In this document: positions 1 to 4,848 of the stretch, in pieces
Layout: every line of letters starts with the position of its first letter
Numbering within the stretch: the stretch's first letter is position 1
Source of the DNA: Rudanella sp.
GTDB taxonomy: Bacteria > Bacteroidota > Bacteroidia > Cytophagales > Spirosomataceae
Assembly: GCA_026785985.1 (NCBI GenBank)
Contig: JAJAYX010000639.1
Span: 1-5,362 of the forward strand
DNA length: 5,362 bases
Reading direction: 5' to 3'
Made by a program: the position numbers and the translations under genes
The notes under the pieces: generated by a model
Told to the model about the DNA's origin: nothing
The model's input: only the letters and a program-made list of their open reading frames with translations
Databases searched by the model: none

Positions 1-962
1 ATATAGCCCAACTGACTGACGGTAGAGTTAGCCAAAACTTTCTTGATGTCGTTCTGCATCAGAGCAATCGTTGCGCCCAGCAGAGCCGTGGCAATGGCGA
101 TGCCACCCATGATTTCGAGAGCCTGTGGAGCCAGCGTGTACAATACGTTCGAGCGAACCACCATATAGATGCCCGCCGTAACCATTGTGGCCGCGTGAAT
201 CAGGGCTGACACGGGCGTGGGGCCAGCCATTGCATCGGGGAGCCAGGTGAAGAGCGGAATCTGCGCCGATTTACCAACTGCCCCCACAAATAGCAGCAGG
301 GCAATGGCCAGCACTGTTTTATCGCCGACGCTGAAGCCAGTTGCGGCTGAGAACACCTCCGTATATTCGACGGAGCCGAATGTGGTAAAGATCAGGAAAA
401 TACCCAACAGGAAGCCCAAATCGCCAATTCGGTTCATCACGAAGGCTTTGCGGGCCGCATTGTTGTAGCTTGTGTTGGTGTTCCAGAAGCCAATAAGCAG
501 GTAGGAGCAAAGGCCAACGCCCTCCCAGCCAATGAACATAATGACGTAGTTAGACCCCATCACCAGCAGTAACATGAAGAACAAAAACAGGTTCAAAAAG
601 GCCATGAACTTGCCGTAGCCCTCGTCGTGCTTCATGTAACCGATGCTGTAGAGATGAATCAGCGAGCCAACACCCGTGACAATAAGCAGCATAATCAGCG
701 ACAGTTGGTCGATCTGAAACGCGAAGTTGATGTGCAGATCGGCCACGCTGATCCAGTCGAACAGGGTAACTTTGAGGGGTTGATTGCCACCCGCCCGGAA
801 ACTGCTAAACAGCAACAGCACCGCCAGAAATGACAGACCCGGTCCGGCAACAGCCAACGGCCCTACTAATGACGCAGGCACTTTGCGGAACCCAAGGCCA
901 TTAATAATAAAGCCAAGAAGGGGCAACAGGGGAATGAGAATACAGAGTAGTTCAGGATTCAT
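1..962 (-). CDS. nuoL: NADH-quinone oxidoreductase subunit L, N-terminal 320 residues (runs off left edge)
   Basis: This is an antiporter-like membrane subunit of respiratory complex I, one of the distal proton-pumping subunits of the membrane arm. Translating the minus strand from the ATG at 962 gives 320 uninterrupted codons to the window edge, about half of the usual 610-650 residues. The protein opens with hydrophobic IPLLPLLGF, typical of NuoL. Recognisable family motifs are GYMKHDEGYGKFMAFLN (109-125), GWEGVGLCSYLLIGFW (145-160, with the conserved membrane Glu147), GKSAQIPLFTWLPDAMAGPT (230-249, with the channel Lys231), ALIHAATMVTAG (253-264, with His256) and DIKKVLANSTVSQLGY at the edge. 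An in-frame ATG at 980 would add six residues (MPIFDC). I prefer 962 because the family normally starts just before the first helix. No Shine-Dalgarno sequence is seen. The gene lies 66 bp downstream of nuoK and is presumably cotranscribed with it. I saw no frameshift. Confidence 0.96.
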   Translation of the reverse strand, partial: MNPELLCILIPLLPLLGFIINGLGFRKVPASLVGPLAVAGPGLSFLAVLLLFSSFRAGGNQPLKVTLFDWISVADLHINFAFQIDQLSLIMLLIVTGVGSLIHLYSIGYMKHDEGYGKFMAFLNLFLFFMLLLVMGSNYVIMFIGWEGVGLCSYLLIGFWNTNTSYNNAARKAFVMNRIGDLGFLLGIFLIFTTFGSVEYTEVFSAATGFSVGDKTVLAIALLLFVGAVGKSAQIPLFTWLPDAMAGPTPVSALIHAATMVTAGIYMVVRSNVLYTLAPQALEIMGGIAIATALLGATIALMQNDIKKVLANSTVSQLGY

Positions 963-1028
963 ACAGTCGAAAATAGGCATTCATAGAGACACGAAATTTT
1001 GCCAGTCTGCCGGTGCGGGCTCTACAAA

Positions 1029-1373
1029 TTACCATTTTAGTTTATTGAGGGCACCAATGTCAATGGAGCGGGTGTTGCGGTAGATCATCACGATGATTGC
1101 GAGGCCAACCGAGACCTCAGCAGCAGCTACAGCCATAATGAAAAAGACAAATACCTGCCCCGTGGAGTCGGATTTGTACGACGAGAAGGCAACTAAGAGC
1201 ATGTTGACGGCATTGAGCATCAGCTCAATCGACATGAAGATGATAATGGCATTTCGCCGGGTCAACACCCCGATAATGCCAATCACGAATAACGCCGTAC
1301 TGAAAATCAGGTAGTAGTTGAGCGGTATTTGTTGGATGACATCCGGGATGGATACCTGCTGAATAGGTTGCAT
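1029..1373 (-). CDS. nuoK: NADH-quinone oxidoreductase subunit K
   Basis: This is a small three-helix membrane subunit of complex I, homologous to MrpC and mitochondrial ND4L. It carries part of the buried charged path linking quinone chemistry to proton pumping. The 114-residue product is close to the family's usual 100-110. Three hydrophobic segments fall at about 20-37, 41-63 and 73-97. Helix 2 holds Glu50 in SIELMLNAVNMLL and helix 3 holds Glu86 in AAAEVSVGLAIIV, the equivalents of the two essential membrane glutamates of the E. coli protein. The start at 1373 is chosen because the family begins a few residues before helix 1. The frame stays open for 33 more codons, up to an ATG at 1472, but that extension resembles nothing and runs through the candidate promoter. 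nuoL follows after 66 bp. Unusually, nuoJ is not found immediately upstream, so nuoK appears to be the first gene of this transcription unit. Confidence 0.96.
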   Translation of the reverse strand: MQPIQQVSIPDVIQQIPLNYYLIFSTALFVIGIIGVLTRRNAIIIFMSIELMLNAVNMLLVAFSSYKSDSTGQVFVFFIMAVAAAEVSVGLAIIVMIYRNTRSIDIGALNKLKW

Positions 1374-1399
1374 AGTGATGCCGGTGTTGTAAAGTGGCG

Positions 1400-1407
1400 C
1401 AAAGGTA
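1400..1407 (-). promoter_or_regulatory. Candidate -7 promoter box (TACCTTTG) for nuoK-nuoL
   Basis: Read on the minus strand, TACCTTTG matches the Bacteroidota -7 consensus TAnnTTTG exactly. It ends 26 bp before the nuoK ATG, which would give a leader of roughly 20 nt. A CTTG that could act as the -33 element lies upstream with a 16-bp spacer, a little shorter than the 17-23 bp usually reported. The box sits where a promoter is needed, because nuoK has no gene directly upstream in its direction. The assignment rests on motif and position alone. Confidence 0.5.
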
Positions 1408-1630
1408 ATAATAAAAGGAGTTGCAAGTCGAAAGTTACAGATTGAAAGTCGGCTGAGGCAGGAGGTGGTCATTTCTCAGGGATTGCCTGATTCTTAAAAG
1501 TACCCGCTCACCGAAAAAACCGACACCGCCATCATTGTGGAGCCGGGGAGACAGGCACCGGATCAGTATCAATGGTAAGTTTCAGCCTGTAAACAGGCCG
1601 GGCGCACGGCTGAGAATTGATTTTTCGGCA

Positions 1631-1664
1631 TAACCTACAAAAAAATGACTATTTCTGTAGGTTA
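1631..1664. repeat. Perfect 9-bp inverted repeat with 16-nt loop
   Basis: TAACCTACA at 1631-1639 is the exact reverse complement of TGTAGGTTA at 1656-1664, with 16 nt between them. The first arm starts with the TAA that closes the open stretch at 1457-1633. It is not a typical intrinsic terminator: the arms are not GC-rich and no T-run follows on the plus strand. A regulator-binding site, or a weak terminator for a lost gene, are the main alternatives. Confidence 0.45.
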
Positions 1665-1748
1665 CGAATACACATGGTATTTATCCGTAAATCTGCTACC
1701 AGAAAATAGCTTAATATACTGACTTTCTACTACTTTGGGCATTCCAAA

Positions 1749-1767
1749 ACCACTGTAAATCAGTGGT
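1749..1767. promoter_or_regulatory. Operator-like 7-bp inverted repeat in the glycosyltransferase upstream region
   Basis: ACCACTG, a 5-bp spacer (TAAAT) and CAGTGGT form a perfect 19-bp dyad. It covers the place where the -33 element of the TACTTTTG promoter would fall, 21 bp upstream of that box. A dimeric repressor or activator bound here would control the downstream gene. No regulator gene is present in the window, so this is inferred from symmetry and position only. Confidence 0.35.
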
Positions 1768-1787
1768 AAACGAGACAACTAAAGTCG

Positions 1788-1795
1788 TACTTTTG
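1788..1795 (+). promoter_or_regulatory. Candidate -7 promoter box (TACTTTTG), possibly giving a leaderless transcript
   Basis: TACTTTTG matches the Bacteroidota TAnnTTTG consensus exactly and ends only 3 bp before the ATG at 1799. Transcription would start at or within a few bases of the start codon, giving a leaderless or nearly leaderless message. There is no Shine-Dalgarno sequence to argue against this. No clear TTG is found at the expected -33 position; the inverted repeat 1749-1767 lies there instead. A weaker 7-of-8 match (TACTTTGG) is at 1731-1738. Confidence 0.45.
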
Positions 1796-1798
1796 TAC

Positions 1799-2446
1799 AT
1801 GCAAACCCCGCTAATTTCAATCATCACAGCTACTTACAACCGAAGCAATGCGCTTCGGTTTGCCATTGAGTCCGTGCGGCAACAAACGCTGACCGATTGG
1901 GAATTGATTGTGGTAAGCGATGCTTCTACCGACGATACAGCCAATGTGGTGGCTTCGTTTGGCGACTCGCGAATTCGGTTTGTTGAATTGGAACACAACC
2001 ACGGTGAGCAATCGGGGCCAAATAATGTCGGGCTTGAGCTGACTCGTGGGCAATTCATTGCCTTTGTGAACCATGATGACCTCTGGATGCCTAACCATCT
2101 GGAAGCCAGCTATTCTTGTATGCTCGAAACGGGTGCCGATGTGGTTTTTGGTGTGGGAGTTTATGTGCGATCTGCCGCCGACATTAGCCTGATTGGACAA
2201 CTGCCGCCAGGAGGTTTCAAACCTGTTAACTACATTCCAGCTTCGTGCTGGCTCTTTCGGCGGGAGTTAATTGAACGGGTTGGTAACTGGCGTTCCTATC
2301 GCGACTCGTGGTTTATCCCCTCCCTCGACTGGATCATGCGGGCCTATCGGCTGAAGGTAACGTTTGCCTCATCCAACCAGATTAGCTTGATTTTTGTCGC
2401 ATCAACCATTCGGAAAGATTCGTATAAATATCGCCTGGACAGGTGA
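1799..2446 (+). CDS. Family 2 glycosyltransferase, probably 3'-truncated
   Basis: This is a GT-A fold inverting glycosyltransferase (family GT2), cytoplasmic, expected to move a sugar from a nucleotide donor onto a growing polysaccharide or lipid-linked acceptor; the sugar cannot be told from sequence. The 215-residue product begins with the classic nucleotide-binding strand PLISIITATYNR (4-15). Asp41 follows in VVSDASTDDT, then HDDLW (92-96) with the metal-binding DxD-equivalent aspartates, and SLDWIMRAY (175-183) with the acidic residue near the acceptor site. The last recognisable family motif is the TIRKDSYKYR-type segment at 203-212. Relatives normally continue for tens of residues, but here three more codons lead to a stop, and epimerase-derived sequence begins in another frame. 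The gene therefore looks cut by a deletion and may be a pseudogene, although its catalytic part is complete. A GTG at 1763 in the same frame is a less likely start: it lies in the operator-like repeat and adds an unconserved leader. Confidence 0.85.
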   Translation: MQTPLISIITATYNRSNALRFAIESVRQQTLTDWELIVVSDASTDDTANVVASFGDSRIRFVELEHNHGEQSGPNNVGLELTRGQFIAFVNHDDLWMPNHLEASYSCMLETGADVVFGVGVYVRSAADISLIGQLPPGGFKPVNYIPASCWLFRRELIERVGNWRSYRDSWFIPSLDWIMRAYRLKVTFASSNQISLIFVASTIRKDSYKYRLDR

Positions 2447-2635
2447 ACGAGTTTCGGGTAAGTCATCTTCGCCCGCAACTGATCATTGTGCCACCCAAAG
2501 TCTATCATGGCGTTCAGAATATTTGGCCCCGAAACGGCTTTGCTGCTCAACATGGTCGATAAAGGGTATCGCTACGAACTCCCCGACCATTTCCGGCTGG
2601 ATCCCGATACCAACCTGATTCCTTACCAGTTCTGA
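2437..2635 (+). pseudogene. C-terminal remnant of a dTDP-4-dehydrorhamnose 3,5-epimerase-type gene, frameshifted
   Basis: The intact enzyme family (RmlC-like cupins) epimerises dTDP-4-keto-6-deoxy sugars at C3 and C5 in dTDP-rhamnose and related pathways. Only about the last 65 codons of a ~150-180 residue protein are present. Frame 2437-2523 reads GQVNEF, RPQLIIVPPKVYHGVQNI, matching the typical NEF...IPPGVYHG segment. The frame then shifts by one base, and 2525-2635 reads GPETALLLNMVDKGYRYELP, then DHFRLDPDTNLIPYQF and a stop, matching the characteristic Y-x-Y-x-x-PD-x-x-RLDP-x-x-x-x-IPY ending. Removing one T from the TTT at 2522-2524 restores an unbroken QNIGPETALLLN. The N-terminal half, with the catalytic residues expected there, is missing; glycosyltransferase sequence lies directly upstream. 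No start codon or ribosome-binding site is evident. Function is almost certainly lost. Confidence 0.8.
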
Positions 2636-2672
2636 GCGCAATTTCAGCCAACAAACTACCCTTGTTACGATA

Positions 2673-4769
2673 ATGGCCAAATCCTCTAAACGCCGACCCA
2701 ACCCGGTACCAACCCGCCCAGCCGCCACAGGCGCAGCTACTGTTGAAACCATCGCTACCAAACAACGCCCGGCCTCACCGCCAGCCCCGGCGCGGCAACC
2801 GGATTTTACCCTGATCCGTTTCGATGCCCGCGCTAAGTGGTATCTGGGCATCGTGATGGGTTTGTTTCTGCTGTTTACCCTGACAAAAATCCACACAATT
2901 TCCACGCCAATCTGGGATGCAGCCCTGCCCGATGGCACCAACTCCCCTCAACGTGGTTTGTTGGCTGGAACCCCCCGCGAGATTCGGGTGGATGAGTGGG
3001 GCGTTTCGCTACCGTGGGAAATGTCGAATATCAGTCGGGGGTTTCCACTTGAAAATGAAACCATCGGTGGTAAACAAGTGGGTCTGCTGTTGATGCCGAC
3101 CTACCATCTGTATAGTTTTTTCAGGCCCGCCAACTGGGGGTTCATACTGTTCGATGCCGAACGGGGCCTGGCCTGGAAAGGCAACTTTGACTATCTGCTG
3201 CTGCTGACGGGGGCTTTTCTGCTGTTGATGCTCCTGACTCGTAACAACGTTGGGCTGTCGATTTTTGGGAGTTTGTGGCTCCTGATGTCGTCAGGCATTC
3301 AGAACTGGAACGGGGGCATTTCAGTCGTTTTCGGGTTCTATTGCTATTTGTTTGTAGTGGGGGTTTATCTGCTTTTTTCCGAACAGCGAAGCTGGCGATG
3401 GGTGGCCTGGAGTGTGCTGTTCGGGTGGTTGCTGTTCACCGAGGTTTTCCTGATTTATCCACCCTACCAGGTGCCATTGGGCTACACATTTCTGGTTCTG
3501 TTTGCGGGCTACGTCTATACCAATCGCCATCAGGCAGGTTTGCGCTATCAGTTTCCGCAAAAGCTGGCTCTCGTGCTGGCTGGCGTGGCCGCTTTCGGCT
3601 TGTTGTTCTATTCAATTTATGCAGACCTGAAACCTACGTTCGATGCCGTTTCGCAAACATTTTATCCCGGCAAACGCTCCGAAACGGGCGGCACCGGCTT
3701 TAAAGCGAACTGGTTTTCAGACTATTATAGTTGGCTCCTTAGCCCCGGCAGCTTTCCAAAATCCTGGGATAACATCTGCGAACTGGCCCATTTCGTCACA
3801 TTTGTTCCGGTGGTGATTCCGGCTGTAATTGTCTTTTTCTACCGAAACCGCAAAATCGACTGGATGCTGGCGGGCCTATCGGGGGTTGTGGTGGTAATGC
3901 TTCTCTGGATGACGTTTCACTGGCCAACGTGGCTTGCCGAAGGAACGCTGATGAGCATGAGTCCCACCCGACGGATGCAGATTCCGCTTGGTGTGTCGAG
4001 TGTTTTGCTCACGGTGTTGTATCTTAACTACTTAAAAACCAATGCACTGACTAGCAATAAACTGATTCAGGCAGGGCTGGTTGGAGCGGTGGGATTGTTC
4101 ATGATTTATACGGCCTACGTCAATATCACTGACTCTGGGGGCTTTTTCAAATCCTACCAGCTTATTATGCCGGTGATTGTGTTAACGGCACTGAATGCCC
4201 TGTTGCTGCCAACCGTTCGATGGCCGTATCGCCAACTGGCGTTTACGGTCGGGCTGCTGTTGTTTCTGTTGCCCAACATGGGCTTCAACCCCTTGTCGCG
4301 GGGATTGTCGCCCATCACCGACCATGCGCTCTATAAGGCAGTTAAAGCAATTCAGGCAACCGACCCCGATGCCCGATGGGTGGCCTACGACAATCGCCGG
4401 GTGTCGGAATTGATCACGGCAACGGGAGTCAACATCATCAGCGGGGTGAAGTATATACCGCCCATGAACATCTACAGTGTGCTGGACCCCGATAAAAAAT
4501 TGGACTCGCTCTATAACCGCTATGCCCACACGATCTATAAACTCAATATTGATCATAAAGACGGTATTGTCATGCAAAACCTGTATGAAGATGAACTGAT
4601 TGTGGCAATAGACCCTTGTTCGCCCCGGCTCCACAAACTGAATGTCCGGTATGTGGTGTTCGATGGGGAACAAATTCCGTTGGCCACCCGGTGCATGACA
4701 TTGGTGCAACAAGTAGGCACGATCAGGATCTATCGGGTCGACAAACAAGTGAAGCTGGCTGGTCAATAG
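2673..4769 (+). CDS. Large polytopic membrane protein, GT-C-like, uncharacterised
   Basis: This is a 698-residue integral membrane protein. Residues 1-50 are rich in Pro, Ala and basic residues and look disordered and cytoplasmic. The first membrane span is at about 56-73, and roughly 12 more follow between 173 and 536. A soluble region closes the protein at 540-698. The loop after span 1 contains REIRVDEWGVSLPWEMSN (102-119) and RPANWGFILFDAERGLAWKG (151-170). Later landmarks are YPGKRSETGG (331-340), SPTRRMQIPLG (430-440) and LYNRYAH (613-619). Acidic residues in the first periplasmic loop are a hallmark of GT-C glycosyltransferases, which use polyprenyl-phosphate sugars, so a role in envelope glycan assembly is a reasonable inference. 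The landmarks recall a family of uncharacterised bacterial membrane proteins (possibly Pfam DUF7657, from memory). YfhO-type or O-antigen-related proteins are alternatives. The start at 2673 is the only sensible ATG, 37 bp after the epimerase remnant; no Shine-Dalgarno or nearby promoter box is seen, so it may share the upstream transcript. Confidence 0.85.
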   Translation: MAKSSKRRPNPVPTRPAATGAATVETIATKQRPASPPAPARQPDFTLIRFDARAKWYLGIVMGLFLLFTLTKIHTISTPIWDAALPDGTNSPQRGLLAGTPREIRVDEWGVSLPWEMSNISRGFPLENETIGGKQVGLLLMPTYHLYSFFRPANWGFILFDAERGLAWKGNFDYLLLLTGAFLLLMLLTRNNVGLSIFGSLWLLMSSGIQNWNGGISVVFGFYCYLFVVGVYLLFSEQRSWRWVAWSVLFGWLLFTEVFLIYPPYQVPLGYTFLVLFAGYVYTNRHQAGLRYQFPQKLALVLAGVAAFGLLFYSIYADLKPTFDAVSQTFYPGKRSETGGTGFKANWFSDYYSWLLSPGSFPKSWDNICELAHFVTFVPVVIPAVIVFFYRNRKIDWMLAGLSGVVVVMLLWMTFHWPTWLAEGTLMSMSPTRRMQIPLGVSSVLLTVLYLNYLKTNALTSNKLIQAGLVGAVGLFMIYTAYVNITDSGGFFKSYQLIMPVIVLTALNALLLPTVRWPYRQLAFTVGLLLFLLPNMGFNPLSRGLSPITDHALYKAVKAIQATDPDARWVAYDNRRVSELITATGVNIISGVKYIPPMNIYSVLDPDKKLDSLYNRYAHTIYKLNIDHKDGIVMQNLYEDELIVAIDPCSPRLHKLNVRYVVFDGEQIPLATRCMTLVQQVGTIRIYRVDKQVKLAGQ

Positions 4770-4789
4770 AGCCTCAGCCCTAAGTTTTT
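4757..4789 (+). terminator. Possible weak terminator after the membrane-protein gene
   Basis: GGCTG at 4757-4761 can pair with CAGCC at 4775-4779, with a 13-nt loop, and a run of five T follows at 4785-4789. The stem is short, overlaps the stop codon at 4767-4769, and is separated from the T-run by five bases, so termination here would be weak at best. Confidence 0.2.
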
Positions 4790-4831
4790 GCGGTCGTTCC
4801 ACTGTCTTTTCCACTATCCTTCCGTTATTTG

Positions 4832-4836
4832 GAGGT
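4832..4836 (+). promoter_or_regulatory. Possible Shine-Dalgarno sequence before the short-chain dehydrogenase gene
   Basis: The bases just after TTT at 4828-4830 read GGAGGT (4831-4836), close to the 16S-complementary sequence. It is 12 nt from the TTG at 4849 and 21 nt from the GTG at 4858, so it favours the TTG start although the spacing is longer than ideal. Ribosome-binding sites this clear are not seen in front of the other genes of the window, and they are often weak or absent in Bacteroidota, so chance is possible. Confidence 0.35.
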
Positions 4837-4848
4837 AGAAACTTTAAA

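Larger units (their letters stand above)
1374..1798. other. Divergent intergenic region between nuoK and the glycosyltransferase gene
   Basis: About 425 bp separate two divergently oriented genes, and no convincing gene is seen on either strand. Two short plus-strand open stretches overlap here in different frames. One covers 1498-1578 and ends in IVEPGRQAPDQYQW. The other covers 1457-1633 and ends in SINGKFQPVNRPGARLRIDF before its last two residues. Both end in a stop codon and neither has an ATG. Their content looks more coding-like than the AT-rich DNA that follows, so they may be remnants of a lost gene, but I recognise no family. From about 1634 to 1798 the sequence is AT-richer and contains the inverted repeats and promoter-like boxes listed separately. 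No trace of nuoJ was found on the minus strand. Confidence 0.6.

Noticed and set aside
1093..1314. Plus-strand open frame of 73 codons opposite nuoK
   Set aside because: It lies wholly antisense to nuoK, whose identity is secure from its conserved glutamates and helices.
1..1373. NuoL/NuoK as parts of an Mrp-type Na+/H+ antiporter or hydrogenase complex (MrpA/MrpC)
   Set aside because: The NuoL motifs (GYMKHDEGY, GKSAQIPLFTWLPDAMAGPT) and the direct nuoK-nuoL pairing with classic NuoK glutamates fit complex I better; no other Mrp genes are seen.
1374..1472. In-frame N-terminal extension of nuoK to an ATG at 1472
   Set aside because: NuoK proteins start just before the first helix. The extra 33 residues resemble no NuoK sequence and cover the TACCTTTG promoter candidate.
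2394..2618. Plus-strand open frame of 74 codons between the glycosyltransferase and the membrane protein
   Set aside because: This is the wrong frame for the epimerase remnant; the two other frames together give the recognisable epimerase C-terminus.
2483..2941. Minus-strand open frame of 152 codons over the epimerase remnant and the membrane-protein start
   Set aside because: It covers two unrelated plus-strand coding segments and shows no family motif, so it is explained as a mirror of their codon bias.
3275..3703. Second plus-strand frame of 142 codons inside the membrane-protein gene
   Set aside because: It is fully nested in a gene with a continuous hydrophobic pattern in the main frame; the alternative product has no recognisable domain.
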